Source: Charina bottae (lineage: Eukaryota; Chordata; Lepidosauria; Squamata; Charinaidae). Taken from it: a stretch of 64,000 nucleotides of DNA. The notes under the pieces are model-generated. The model was given only the letters and a program-made list of their open reading frames with translations. It had not been told where the DNA came from and made no database searches. Both the position numbers and the translations under genes were made by a program. How positions within the stretch are numbered: the first letter of the stretch is position 1; each line of letters opens with the position of its first letter. Below, in pieces: positions 44,462-57,351 of this stretch. The stretch is from positions 77,361,355 through 77,425,354 of the forward strand of contig JALMGJ010000003.1 in assembly GCA_023362775.1 (NCBI GenBank). The letters are read 5' to 3'.

Positions 44462-44726
44462 AAAAAAAAATTCCAACCATATGAAATTGGCCACATAATG
44501 AGAAGACAGGATACCCTGGAGAAGAAGCTGATGCTAGGGAAAGTGGAAGGCAAAAGGAAGAGGGGCCGACCAAGGGCAAGATGGATGGATGATATTCTGG
44601 AGGTGACGGACTCAACCGTGGGGGAGCTGGGGATGGTGACCGACAGGAAGCTCTGGCGTGGGCTGGTCCATGAAGTCACGAAGAGTCGGAAGCGACTGAA
44701 CGAATAAACAAACAAACAAAAATGAA
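44462..44726 (+). mobile_element. RTE-type LINE 3' end, lineage distinct from BovB
   Basis: The frame up to 44707 reads EIGHIMRRQDTLEKKLMLGK, then GRPRARWMDDILEVTDSTVG and [13 protein letters not shown], followed by an (ACAA)n tail. The last residues parallel BovB ([13 protein letters not shown]), but the middle differs at many positions, so it is another RTE subfamily. The element starts after an A-run at 44460-44470 and is strongly 5'-truncated. Confidence 0.8.
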
Positions 44727-45805
44727 ATGTATTTATGGAGCAACTAGACAAACTATGTGTGATCAAAGATTAGGATTTCATCCTTTTTAAAAGTTAGGCA
44801 CAGTTACAAGAATAAAACAGGTTACAGCTGGGACATTAGAAATATAATATTTAATCTTTTCTCTCATACTATTTTCTATTTTTTCTCTCCTAGAGATATA
44901 TGCAAGGTCCTTCCATAGGAATTTTTATTTGGATACACATCTCATACTACCTAAGTACCTTTCTTTAATTCAGATATTTCCTGCGGTCCTTAGATGATCA
45001 GCAGATCCATCTAAGGGGAGAAAAACTTTCCTTTGATTAATATGGGCTTATCTAGATTAATTTTATTACCATTCAGTCTTCCAGAGATTTCTGATCTATG
45101 AATTGTAGTCCATCAGAAGTCTAGAGATCTCTAATAAAGACTTTTATGGACTCAGTGCAGCAGTAATGCAGATGGATAGGATGCTTAATTGTTTCCTTAT
45201 AGAGTGATTTTCTTATTTAATCTTACAGGTTCATAGGATCTTTTCCCCCTAAAAGAGAGAAAGGTATCTCCAGGAGGACTAATAGGCCACTAAAGAACTC
45301 TGTCTCAAGATACAGCATGTCCCATTTTACATCTAGTTTGGCTCATAGTTGCTTATAGCAAAAAGGGAAGAAATTACAACAGTAGCACCTCATGTTGGGA
45401 GAAGAGGTTCTGTGAACACAATAATTTGTCATGGAAGATTATAGGGTATTCCACCTTACCTCCGAAATGGTATTTTACCCCCTCTGTGCTATGAAGTATT
45501 GGTACGATATTCAGGAAGCATGTTTCTCCCCCAGTAATAGAATGACATTGTAGCTTCAGTCTCAGTTCTTAAGCTCTTTAGGTCCATGAAATTGAAACCA
45601 TGGCAAAGACATGTTAGATCATAACATAGTTTCTTTAAAATAAAAATCCTTTTTAGGAAGAAGAACAACAGAATTGGCAAGCTATGTCATCATTTCCTAT
45701 TATGTTATTTTCCTATTCACAGGAAATATCTGATAATCTAAAAAAAAAACCCTTTATACTATTTTTGTACAATCAACATAATGTCACATTAATGAAAAGC
45801 TCATG
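44727..45805. other. Intergenic stretch, nothing recognised
   Basis: No exon, repeat end or RNA gene was identified. Confidence 0.5.
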
Positions 45806-46042
45806 GTTATGAGTAGGGTGAGGATTTCTATGACGTCTTATTTTTTTCTGGAACCTTTATTTGAATTTATAAGTAAGTTAAAACATGTTTAATCTGGTGA
45901 GAATTAGATGCTTTTTATTTTGCCTGAAAAGTCATATTTTGTTTATATTATATTATAATATTTCTGCTTAATTTTGTAACAAACATCATATTTTGGTCAT
46001 TGACAACCCTCCTGATAAGCCAGCAAGTTCCAGCAAGCAAAG

Positions 46043-46210
46043 AATGAGAATTTGCCTGTTTTCTTTTTCTTATTCGCTCCCCAACTCAGGGAGGGGTGTG
46101 TGTGTGTGTGTGTGTTTCTCCCCTGACCAGGCCTGAAAAAAAAAGGTGAGAATTTGCCTGTTTTGTTTTCTTTTTCTTATTTGCTCCCCAACTCAGGGGT
46201 GTGTGTGTTA
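46043..46210 (+). repeat. Imperfect tandem duplication with (GT)n in the hAT 5' region
   Basis: The phrases gagaatttgcctgtttt and gctccccaactcaggg occur twice (46046-46094 and 46147-46197), with (GT)n tracts after each copy. Confidence 0.85.
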
Positions 46211-46251
46211 GAGGTGGTGGAGTCATGTGAGAGCTGCAATCTGATTTCAAC

Positions 46252-47751
46252 ATGCCTAAAAGTAGATGTTCAGTGAGTGTGAAATTATGGAGTCTTGTTC
46301 AAGAATTTGGGGAGCAGATTTTCAGTAGTGATGGTGATATTTTGTTTTGTAAATTGTGTGCAGTTAAGGTATTGGCCCCAAAGCATTTTAATATTCAACA
46401 ACATTGTGACACCGTGAAACACAAGAGTTGTTTAGCAAGATTTACTTTCACTGAGAAGAGGCAACATCTCTTTTTCAAGAGAGCTGCTTCTTCAACTGCA
46501 GGTTCATCAAATACCCAGTCAGAATTTTGTAAGGATCTCTGTACAATGATGGTTACTTCAAATATTCCCTTAAGGAAATTAGGTAGTGGTAGCCTCAGGC
46601 ATTTTTTGGAGAAGTACATCAGTCATCCGATTCCAGATGAATCAACTGTAAGAAAAAATTACATATCTGCCTGCTATGAAGGTGTGTTAGGAAAGATAAG
46701 ATCTGCTGTTGACAACAATAAGATATGGGTTCAATAAATGAAACAAGTGATGTAAACGGAAGATATGTAGCCAATGTTATTATTGGCACTCAGAAATGTG
46801 ACAAGCCTGGTGAAGTATTTCTTCTAACATGTGAAACTCTACAAAAAGTAAACAATTCCACTATTGCTATGCTCTTTGACGATTCTGTGAAACTACTCTG
46901 GCCGGATGGTGTAAAAAGGGGAAATATCCTTCTCTTTGTAACAGATGCTGCTCCATACATGACTAAAGCAGCCAAGGGACTTAAACTTCTTTATCCAAAA
47001 ATGATCCATATCACATGCCTTGCACATGGTTTACAGAGTGGCTGAAGAGATTCGAAGCAACTATCCTGATGTAGATAAGATAATTTCGAATGGGAAAAAA
47101 ATGTTCTTGAAAGCTCCACTTCGAGTACAAAAGTTCAAAGAAATTGCTCCTACTTTGGCTCTCCCTCCCCAACCTGTCATGGCACGTTGGGGGACTTGGC
47201 TGGATGCGGCTAAGTATTATTTCACAAATTATGCTTCCTTGCAGCGGATAGTTAAAGAATTTGACTGTTGTGAATCTTCCTCCATCAAGATTGTGCAAGA
47301 TTCCTTTTCTGAAACCTTGGCTGGAAACTTAGCATATATAGGATCTAACTTCAGTGGATTATCAAGAGCAATTACCCGCCTTGAAACTGTAGGAATGGAA
47401 CTTAGTGATGCACTGAACATTGTAAAACAAACTCAGAGTGATTTAAAGCAAGCAAAGGAGAAAGTGGCTGAAAAAATTAGTGATAAACTGCAAAGAGTGC
47501 TGCAATCTAATCTGGGTTATTCAACACTTTGCAAAATAAGTAACGTTCTAAATGGACTCGAAGCAAAATTTGAAGACTTCGAGCCAGAATTTTCTCTAGA
47601 TGAGTTTGCTTTTTTCAAATTTGTTTCTATAACCTCTTGTGTCGAACGGAGTTTCTCCAGATACAAGAACATACTGGTGGACAACAGAAGGAATTTTGAG
47701 TTTGATAACCTCAAGAATGCATGTGGTCATCCAATGCATTTCTGCTGTTAA
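46252..47751 (+). pseudogene. hAT transposase related to CGGBP1, broken into three frames
   Basis: Frame 1 (46252-46737, starts ATG) has a BED-like zinc finger with C33, C36, H51 and H57 (LFCKLC...NIQQH...VKH) and resembles the N-terminal part of CGGBP1, a vertebrate protein derived from a hAT. Frame 2 (about 46725-47045) holds the catalytic-core start with VTDAAPYMTKA and HITCLAHGL. Frame 3 (about 47020-47748) holds WGTWLDAAKYYF and the hAT dimerisation end SCVERSFSRYKNILVDNRRN. Two single-base-type shifts near 46730 and 47035 break it. The overall order is still complete, so decay is recent. Confidence 0.87.
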
Positions 47752-48429
47752 TGAAAACTAATCCAGGGATGACCATTTTACTCTCAAAATGTTCATTTGA
47801 TTCCTTCAATACTAGCACTTCTGCACTGGAAGTGAAGAAGAATAAACCTTTTAATTTGTGTGTGTGTGTAAGCACATATTTTAAAAAAATTGGGTGCTAA
47901 TTTCAGAAAAATTGTAAAGTCATAGTTTTGCTTTAAAAGTCATACTTTTGGTTTAATTGGTCATATTTAAACGGTTTTAAGGTCATAAATGCTTGCATAT
48001 TTCTAACATTTTTAGGTCATAGAAATCTTCGCCTTAGTTATGAGATATCAACTACTGATTACTAGGAAAGTCGTGCCTGGGATGACATTGCCTCAAGGTG
48101 CTGTGCACTAGCACTAGGCAGGTGAATGGAAGGTGAAAATCCAAAAAAATCCTTCAAGTCTGCCAAGGATCCCTAACATATTATGTCACCATTTTGTTAC
48201 TAGTATTATTATGAAGTTATCATATATTTATATCTAAATATTGATATCTTGATATATGGTTTATGTGAAGATATAAATGCACATATAAGACAGACAGTAG
48301 CCATTCGGACAAGGCCACAGGTGCAAAAGGTTTTGTTCTAGATTTCAGCTTAGGAAATACTTCAGCTTGCATGGAAAAATACTAAAATATAATAGCTAAA
48401 AAGACAACTCTCAAAACACAAAGTAGTTC

Positions 48430-48995
48430 TCAAAGGAAGATATGGTTTCCATGCATAACTCAAGTATCAGGCATGCAAAAAATATCAGTCTGGGAGTGAC
48501 TAACCCTTGTCAGGAGTTCGAAAAGTGGAGTGAGACTATTATATGCTCAAAAGTGGAAAGGTTCAACACTACCCACAATGGAGGAATGGGTGGTGAAGAT
48601 GATGGAACTTGCAGAGATGGCTAAATTAACTTCTTTGATTAGCGAAAAAACAATATCCATATTTATGGCTGACTGAAAACCCCTTATAGACTTTTTGCAT
48701 GAAACGGAAAAAATGCACTTATGATTTGTGGTTTTGATGATTAGAAAAAAAAAGTGAGTAATAGAAAAAATGGAACTTTTTTATTCTTTGTAACCATAGA
48801 GTAAGAGTTAATTTTGAAATTGTACTTATATTTGCTGCAAAAGAAATTGGAAGCTTCTTCTTTCTATTTCTTGTTATTCTCTCTTTCTGCACCTTTTCTT
48901 TCTTCTTTCTTTCTTTGCACCTTTTATGCTTTATTAGTTTGTGTTAGTTTTTATGTTTGTAAAACTTTTAATAAAATTTATTTTATAAAAAAGAG
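48430..48995 (+). mobile_element. L1 LINE 3' end (ORF2 C-terminus and 3' UTR)
   Basis: Sense readings give LPTMEEWVVKMMELAEMAKL then TSLIS near 48570-48640, matching the C-terminal domain of L1 ORF2, followed by an IFMAD-KPLIDFL-like stretch. The 3' UTR ends in a pyrimidine-rich segment (48850-48935) and ttaataaaatttattttata with an A-rich tail. Confidence 0.75.
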
Positions 48996-49179
48996 TTGGA
49001 AAAGTGGGTTTCATTAAATGTATTAAAATTGTAAGGCTGCTCAATTCAGAATGACTCTGGGCAGCATACAGTGTTAAAAACAGATAACAACAATTATCAA
49101 AAGATAAAGCAACATGCTTCCACATAACAGCAACACTGGTGAGGATCCCACCACTGATTAGCCAAGGCCTGGGAGAAAA

Positions 49180-50545
49180 GCCAGCTTTTAAGGGCTTCTT
49201 AAAAATAAGGCCAGAGTGTGGGCCATACGAATCTCAATGCTGTTCCAGAGGGCAGGAGCAGTGACAAAGGTATGCTTCCTGGGTCCTATCAGATGACATT
49301 TATTTATTTATTTTATTTATTTTATTAGATTTATATTACCGCCCATCTCCCCCAACGGGGACCCTGGGCGGTGCACAATAAAATAGAATTAAAAATCTAT
49401 AAAATTACATCAATACAAAATATGAATTCCAAGAAAAGAATGTTAAAATAAAATTGTTTTATTGATGGGACCCAGAGCATACCATCTCTGTCAGATTTTA
49501 TTTATTTATTATTTAAATTTATATGACCGCCCAACTCCCCCAACGGGGGACTCTTGAACTAGGACGGACAGACACTATGGGAGATATGGGCTATCTTTCA
49601 AGTAGCTATGTCCTATGCTATGAAGGGCTTGAATTGCACCCAAAAGCCTACTGAAAACTAGTGCAGCTCATAAAACAGAGATGTTACATGAGCATACTGA
49701 GGCAGGCCCATAACTGCCTGAGCAACTGCATTCTTGACAAGGGGCAACTTCTGTTGGTCTTCAACGACAGATCCATGTAGATTGTTACAATAGTCCACAC
49801 ATGAGGTGACCAAAGCCTGACTGACTGTCTGGAAGGCCTCCAGAAAAAGTCCCAATTGGCACACAAGATGGATGTTTGAAGGCCTTCGTGGATCTGTGAG
49901 TCCATAAAAATCCCCAAGTACAAATCACCCGGCGTCCCTTTTTACCACCTGATCAGTTAGGATGGATCCTTTCTAAGTTTTTTACTCTGTCCGTTACTCA
50001 GTTGCGGTCTCCTCCCCTTTTATCTGTTCGTTCCCTAGGCAGCATCTCCCTACCCAGCCCTGTCTTCCAAGGCCATTCTAACATTCCATTATACTCACTG
50101 ACAGCATCACTTAGTTGGTTTGGGCTTGAGATATACAACTGGATATTATCAGCATAGTAGTGATACCTAACTCCAAACTGACGGATGACTTCAATTAATA
50201 GCTTTATGTAGCTGTTAAAGAGAAGGACAGCTCAAGCCCTATGGCACCCTACATATCAGGGGTGTTTGGCTTGATCTCTCCTCTACCATCAACACTGATT
50301 GAAACTGAACACAGAGAAAGGAGGAGAAACACTGAAATACTGTGCTCCCAAATCTAATCCCATAGGTGATCCAGAAGGATGCAAGGTCAATGGTATTAAA
50401 GGCCACTGAGAGATGAAGAAGAGCCAGGATGGTTGCACCGTGCCTGTCCCAGTTCCGCCGAGGGGCAGGATGGGAATTGTAGCACCTCAGAACCATCCCA
50501 TAGAATGAGATTTCATGCAGGGTGGGCACACTGATCTTGATTCTT
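49180..50545 (-). mobile_element. Antisense L2 copies, decayed and composite
   Basis: Two antisense L2 3' ends with terminal text ccgcccatctcccccaacgg (49332-49352) and ccgcccaactcccccaacgg (49527-49547), each preceded by an (ATTT)-like tract. Minus-strand readings include VDYCNNLHGSVVEDQQKLPL (near 49750), QLGLFLEAF and GATILALLHLSVAFNTIDL (near 50410), i.e. thumb and palm pieces of reverse transcriptase. Many stops and small deletions are present. Confidence 0.82.
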
Positions 50546-51366
50546 CTCCAAAAACTCAGATTGGTCAGCTAGACTTTGAATTAAACAAGTAGGTATGGGT
50601 GTGTGGGTATAAGTGAGTGAAGTGAAACAATAAAGTTGATGAATAAAAGTTGTAAACTTATATTCATTTATTTCAGAAAATGAACAATACAATTTGTAAA
50701 CCTGCATTTATTTTTGTGTGTCCTAAGTCTTTTGATAAATAAGAACAAATAGTACTGGAGGTGTTATAAAGACCTCACATACCTCTAACTGAGGCACAAA
50801 GGTGCCAAGCTAACCATTTTAGAAGACATTTCTCATGGCATTGTCTTTGTCTCATCTTTAGCCCACATTTATCTTTGTTTGTTCCAGTGTAAAGTTAAAG
50901 TTTCCCCTCTTTTGGGTACACAAGTCTCCTTAATGATGCTGGGGAATGGTGTAGTCAGGAGATGGAATCTGTCCAGCTCCTACAGGCCACTTGAAAATGG
51001 TATGGGCCTGTACCATCTCTACTGGTTGCTCATCATTGCCTTTCATGTCCATTTTGACACTCAATTTCCTCAGAGGCAGCTAAGGGGAGACGGAAAAGCA
51101 GCTTTTGAAGAACTTACAGTATTTTTGAATTAGTAGGGAACTCTGTTGACCACAACTCCTGAGTAGGCATGCACAGGATTGCATAGTTCATATGGGAAGT
51201 TTGCCCATGTTGCAATCCTATAGCCCAGGGAGTGCTTCTACTGCTGAAGCCCATCCTCCACAGAATTCAAAGAGGTTTACTCCTGAGAAAGTGCCTATTT
51301 GGATGGCAGTGGTCAAGTTAAATGCCTAGTGGCCTAAGTGGAACAAAATAGATCAGTTTCAGTTGT
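50546..51366. other. Intergenic stretch with possible ancient repeat
   Basis: The text aggcatgcacaggattgcat and gaggtttactcctgagaaag (51160-51295) resembles a short motif group common in reptile genomes (also hinted at near 62765-62835). The boundaries are not visible. Confidence 0.35.
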
Positions 51367-51369
51367 TGG

Positions 51370-51416
<47 letters not shown>

Positions 51417-51438
51417 ATTATTATTATTATTATTATTT
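51367..51438 (+). repeat. (GAT)n-(TAT)n trinucleotide microsatellite
   Basis: About fifteen GAT units are followed by about nine ATT units. The polyaspartate/polytyrosine open frame through it is an artefact. Confidence 0.95.
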
Positions 51439-53069
51439 ACAACCATTGCCATTTGGAGTGAGTGATTTGTCCATTTCAGGAGCTAGGCAGTTTTCAAAAG
51501 AAGTGTGCCCACTTCTAATACCTTTCTTTCTTCACAGAGACTCTAAATAATTGAAATCATTGAGATTTAATTCACGCTAATGTCCAAAGATCTGCTCTGA
51601 TCCACTGCTTGCCACTACTTTAGAAAGTGAATCTCCCACCACATGCAACAGAAGGTGCCTATTTGGAATCCTTTGGTAGGTAGAAGGGAGGGAAGAGAAA
51701 TAAAACAAACCTGACCTGTGGGATCGGAGACCTGCAGGTAAAGAATTGGCTCCCCCTTCTCCCTCAGACCTGGCAAGAGAATTTGGGGAAGAAGCAATCT
51801 TCACCTGCCACAAACATGATACACAGAGGATAAGTCAAAGCCAGGGTTAGCATGCTTTGTGCCAGTGCATTCCAGAATAGTGCTAAACCTCTGTCTAAAA
51901 GTAGCCCAGCTACCAGCTGATTTCAGCAGATACAGACTCCTTTTGAATACACTTGTGCAAAACACAATGCAAAAATGCTGGCTGGGGAATGCTGGGAGTT
52001 GAAGTCCACCTGTCTTAAAGTTGCCAAGGTTGAGAAGCACTGCCTCGGGATAAGGAGCATGATTCTACTTGTTGACTGGTGTTGTTGGCTGGGACAGCAA
52101 AGAAAGCCAGGATAATCTACCAATCGTTTCCCTTCCCTTGTCTGCTGCCTGGCTTCCTTGTTCAAGCAAAATAGGGCGCAGGCATGAAGGTAATGCAGAG
52201 TATCCAGCACACTTTCCTCCCTCCACAAGAACTGGAAAAAAAGTATCTCCATGTGCCCCTCACAAGGACCCTTCTTGGACATGGAACCATAGGTTATGGC
52301 AAAAATCAGAGTTTTTATCAGAGCTGATCTGTTATTATGCAATTTACTGAGAGCACTTCCATACCAGCATCAGCTTTTATTATTTATTTATTTATTTATT
52401 TATCGAATTTATATTTTGCCCTTACATACTATGCATTTTCAAACTGCTATATGAGTCCTCACAGCTGCCCTCCTTGCTGCATTTAGTCCTTCCATTGAGC
52501 CACTGAGAAATAATGTTTGTTCCAGCTGACTAATGACAGGCTACATACAATTGCAGCCAGCTGATTTCCCACCTTGTCCTTCCTTAGCAATATCAGCTTT
52601 TCACAGGAAAACAAAACCAAACAAAGCCACCCTCCCCAGCCTCTGAGCAAGGAAGTGGCAAAATGTTCCTCCAAGCAGCCAAGAAGGCCAGGGGAGACAC
52701 CAAGTTGCCTTAGTTTCAGGAAGGAGGAGAAAACTCTAGGGGAGAAGAAAACAGCAGCAGTTTCTACCAATCCCCCCCCCCCAAATCTCCAGATTGCAAA
52801 CTGATTTCCTCTGGAGCAGCAGCTGAACTGAAAGTCCATCAGTTCTGCTAGCAAAGCAGGCCAGCAGCCGTGTGGGGACAAAGGGGTGCAGCATCTCCTG
52901 GCACGTGAAAGGCCCTGGGCTAGGAACCAGGGACCAAAAGTTTCCTCTCCAAATAGATGTAAAACCTTTATTAGATATTTGTAAGGATAAATAATAAGAT
53001 TTTAGGACTGAAATATCTCAGAATGGGATTCAATAATTTCCTGGCGTAAAAAAATAACGGGTTTCAATA
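51439..53069. other. Intergenic stretch with one short L2 tail
   Basis: An antisense L2/CR1-like tail (tttatttatttatttatcga then atttatattttgccc) lies at 52378-52425, and a C-run at 52773-52782. Otherwise no gene or repeat was recognised. Confidence 0.45.
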
Positions 53070-53094
53070 ATATCACCAGAACATATTGACAGAA

Positions 53095-53260
53095 ACTGAA
53101 TATGAAGAAGTGGCTGGTCTTGAAAAAGCTAAGCATGGTCAACCTGGTTAGTACTTGGATGTAAGACTACTGGGAAACCCCTGGGCTGTGGGCTAGACTG
53201 GGAAGTTTTAGAAAAACCATCCTTGAAGAAGGCAGTCGGAAACTACTTCTTTATGATCAT
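53095..53260 (+). mobile_element. 5S-rRNA-derived SINE
   Basis: The block gaaaaagctaagcatggtca followed by cctggttagtacttggatgt and aagactactgggaaac corresponds to the internal promoter half of 5S rRNA. It is followed by ctgggctgtgggctagactg as the SINE body. It cannot be a functional 5S gene because the first third is missing and key bases differ. Confidence 0.72.
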
Positions 53261-54429
53261 CAAGAAAGTTACGTCTCCGTGCAGTGACCACGAGACAAGC
53301 TCGGCTCGAGAGAATCTTTACCTTCACTGGATTGGACAATTGATTTATATACAGTACTGTACTCCAACAAATGCATACATCTTCCAAATGAATATGAAGT
53401 ACATGTCAGAGCTGATTTTTCTTTGTTGAGTTGCATTAAAGTGCAATAATATTGGGAAAATATTCTGGAAATTTTTGGACATGTTACAAATGTGGAGTAG
53501 TGACAGTCATGCTTAATATACTGGATGAGTTATTTACATTAACAGAGAAATGTTACAGCATTATTATGTGTAATGAGGCTTCCTGCTACCCTGTTTCCTC
53601 CAGTACATATACACACCCCAAATCTGGAGGATTCCTCAGCCCTCTGCAGATCTGTGCGTATGCAGGATATGTTGTTGTATTAAGAATTGGTTCCACTGGT
53701 AAAGAAGCAGGCACCAATCAAATGACACACTGGATAGAATACTGTACCTTTGCTTTGAGAATAACTCTTTAAAAATAGTAGGAAAAAGGGGTTAACAATT
53801 GAAATTATATGCAAATAAAACAGTGAACATAAATCACAAGACTTAACCAAAAATTAGAATGTATTGTTAGATGAAATAACAATGTTTACTGGAACAGCAT
53901 ATTTTTGTTATTTAATTTATTAAACAAAAAGGTGAGTGGCATGTACATTTATTTACTTCAAAAGTACAAAATAAATAACGGATTCATTTCAGTAATTATG
54001 ATCAATGAATCAGTATGCACAATCCTTCCAAATATAGGACTGTGGGAGGCCAGCCTAAACCTTTATTCCTGCATAAAATTCAATTGCTTGGGATTAAGGC
54101 TGCCAATAATGTATAAGAGCGGATTTTATGCAGGATTGCAGCCAGTAGTTTTAAATAGTGTTAAAAGGTTGCAAGAGCAGGAAGTTAAACAGGTATTTGA
54201 CAATATGCTTCCCAATAAGTGGATATAAGATTATATCCTTCATTTTTAAAAACTGGAACTACTACTTCTGCTAAAATAAGGTGGTTTCTACATTTTCAGA
54301 GAGAACAGGTGACAAACTATTGTGTAAACAGACTGGGAAATTTTATATTCTTGCCATGTTTATTTGATCAATTTGTCATTTCTGTAGTATTATATAAATG
54401 TATTTAATATTTATATTAAATACATGTAT
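53261..54429. other. Intergenic stretch, nothing firmly recognised
   Basis: Open frames at 53452-53772 and 53905-54228 have no domain I recognise and no splice context; they are probably chance. Confidence 0.4.
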
Positions 54430-54494
54430 ATAAAGTATTTGGGGGAAGATGGGCGGTAATAGAAATTTAATAAATAAATAAATAATAAATAAAA
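54430..54494 (+). mobile_element. L2 3'-terminal remnant
   Basis: The text gggggaagatgggcggtaat followed by an (AAAT)n tail is the sense-strand L2 end. Confidence 0.6.
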
Positions 54495-56330
54495 TATCCC
54501 TCTAGAATTCCATAGTAATATTTCAACATGCCATTATGTGCAGATATCCCAAAAGACAAAAATATAAAAAGAAAAAAGGCATATAGGTAAATGATTTTAG
54601 GGGATATATTAGTAAGTCCTAAGAAGCACTAGTAAGTCTTAGATTTTAAATTAACACATCATTATCAAATAATGTTAAACCAGTCATCATCCTAATGATG
54701 ACTAATATTTCCAAATAATATTACCCATTGCATTTAGACAGAACTTAGCTAATTTACAAAAAAGAGAGGATTTTGCATACTACTTCTGCTGAGCTTATCA
54801 GCATAACTCACATGGATTTTTATGTGTAAATTCCAAGTAATGCTACACAAATGTCATGTGTGATGTGTCCATATTTATGACAATGATTTGACCTATGAAT
54901 AATTTGGCTGATACACAATTTTTTCCTGTGTCTTTTTTGCAGACTTATACATCGACCCAGAGAGTACAAATTTAGTGCCAAATTCAAATAATATGAACAT
55001 GGAACAAGAATTCCCAGTGACTGCTGTCTAGCTGCAAATTGCCTATTTCACCGTGCATGTCAGAAAATATAGTCAGCCAGGTTCGTGGAATACATATGAA
55101 CACCATGATACCAACTCATTTCAATCTATCTCAGTGGAGTGGGCAGTTCTCTGCTACTGTATCACAAAAGCATTTACGTTTCCATCTCATGGTTCCTGTC
55201 AAAACAAAAGTTTAGAATATTGCAGAGTTTTCTGCATCTCTGTGCTGTCATCTACTGGTTATCTGGTTTTTTGCAGCTCAGATCTCTTAGCTTCATAATC
55301 TCCTGCCTTTGAGCACACAGCTATGCACCCACCTATTGAAGTTGTGTATCCCTTTACAATGCATGCTAATCTGTCACTGAAATGTTGCTTTATTTATAAG
55401 AAACTAGTATTTGGGAGGTCGTCTCTCTCTAGAAATATGACTCAGTGGATTTTGGTGTCTGTTGGAGTATTTGAGTTGTGCCTCTTTACCTATGTTCTCC
55501 CACGCATGTTTCTTTGTAAATAAACACATCTGTCTCAAAAACTACCATAAAGCATAAAAAACACCAGCAACCAGTTGGAGAGTACCTGTGAAAAAACAAC
55601 TGCCCTGCCAGCTTTCTTTGCAGGACTGCAGAGTTCTGCCCAGTTGAAGGTACTCTATCGCGTTTCCATCATTTGCTGCCACAGTATAAAGGGATGTTGC
55701 CCTGAATCTGCTTAATAGTAGTAAATTTGAAGAGAAAGTATGAAGGGGACAACCGGCATGCTAGTTCTCTTTGCTGGACCAGGGATGCAGAAGTGGGGAA
55801 TCGAGCATGGAAATGGAGTAAATAGTAATGTAGCCACCAGCAGGGGGAGATATAATGGGAGGCTGCAACCTTGCTATTGTAGGGGGCGGGGGGGGGGGGG
55901 GGAAGGCAGGAAGTTGATTGGAATCCATTCCTTTCAGGTTGCAGTCTATCCAAGGAAGTCAAGATGATAGGAAAGGTGGACCGTCCAAAGTACAGGTGTG
56001 GCTTTTTAATGACAGGTCAGTTGTTAGTGAAACATCTATTATTCAAGATGTCATCCTAAATGAAAGCACTGATCTGCATGTATTATGGATACCTGGCTGA
56101 GAGAGGTAGGGGGAGTTAATCTGGGTGCAGCAGCTAGGCCTGGAAGTCAGGGAAGTGGTGCCCTGCTAACATCTGCCAGTTCTGAGTGTTTGCTGCTTCA
56201 TTTGAGTGGTTACAGGAGAGGGATGCTGCCATATCCACCCTTCTGTACAATAACCTCTCTTCCTTGAGCTAGCTAGGGTAATCTCTGGTGTGGCAGTAGA
56301 CTATCCTAGATTTCTGGGAGTATCTTAATT
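54495..56330. other. Intergenic stretch; possible LTR-like end near 55.5 kb
   Basis: Sequence around 55440-55530 (tgtaaataaacacatctgtc) has the look of an LTR polyadenylation region, but no TG...CA borders or target duplication could be found. A G-run lies at 55884-55900. No gene was recognised. Confidence 0.35.
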
Positions 56331-57351
56331 TTCATAGTGAGGTTGCTAATCAGGAGTGGCTCAGAATTTCATGTCTGCCATGACAACCATGGGCCTGTCC
56401 CAATTGCTAACTGTCCCCACACACGCAGCCAGGCCCACAATAGAGATTTTTTATTCTGTTCAACTGGTGCCAGAGATAGGACAGTGGAGAAGCTTTTTGT
56501 AACTCACCGTCATGGATACTCTCTGATCTCTTTAGACTGGCAGCTGCTAAAAATCTCTGCATGGGTAGAAGGCTAGTTAAAATGATCTGTCCCACAAATC
56601 TGGTGGATCTGGATGGTTTTCTGAAAGCACATGAGAAATTTCCTGCCTCACTTGTCAGCAGTGCTGTTGAAACCTTGGCTGATCTGTGGAACATGGAGGT
56701 GGCTTGGGTGGTTTGATACTATTGTCCCTAAGTAGTTCTTTGCTCTTGAAGAGCTCAGTTGATCCCATGGTTTACCATAGGCTTGCCTAGTGGAGTTGCA
56801 ATTTGGAGGTACTGTTTTGTAGTGGTTCCAGTCTTCCTTTCTGCGATATGTCCAGAAGATGGTGCTTGAAGATTACTACTTGACTGTTGGTGTCCCATAG
56901 TGTTTTATCTGTCCCCTATGATTTTTACAATCTCCATGGAAATACTTGTGGAGCTTTGGAGTAGGGTGCCATTAGAATGCTAATGACACCCAGTTCTATT
57001 CCACCACACCATTTAACTCTAAGGAAGCAATCAGTATCTTTGAAAGTTAACTAATTTTGATCATGGGCTGAATGAGAGAGATTAATCTGAAATACAATCC
57101 AGACTAGATGGAGGTACTATTAAGAAGAAAAGTGGACTTGGGGATTGGGATAAAGCCTGTTTGGGATAAGTCTGCCCTCACTCAGAAAGAGTAGTTTTAC
57201 AATGTGTGAGTACTAGCTGTTACTGGATTTTGCAGATGGCAACTATGGAAAGGAGTGCATTTGCACAACTACAGTTAGGACACCAACTGTGACTTTTCCT
57301 AAGCCAGTCAGACTTGATAATGGTTATCTACACCTTGGTTATAGTCTAACT

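Larger units (their letters stand above)
45814..48036 (+). mobile_element. Autonomous-type hAT transposon with CGGBP1-like transposase (8-bp TSD)
   Basis: The termini are tagggtgaggatttctatga and, inverted, tcatagaaatcttcgcctta, with three mismatches. They are flanked by the perfect 8-bp duplication gttatgag (45806-45813 and 48037-48044). Subterminal gtcata motifs repeat at both ends (e.g. 45935, 47926, 47939, 47965, 47985). A tandem duplication with (GT)n lies at 46043-46205, upstream of the transposase. The length of 2,223 bp suits a complete element. Confidence 0.93.

Noticed and set aside
51338..51550. Frame with polyaspartate and polytyrosine runs
   Set aside because: Translation of a GAT/TAT microsatellite.
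53095..53260. Functional 5S rRNA gene
   Set aside because: The 5' third is missing, key bases are changed, and a SINE body follows; it is a 5S-derived SINE.
55240..55535. Possible LTR or 3' UTR with AATAAA
   Set aside because: No TG/CA borders, no target duplication and no second copy in the window; left as unresolved.
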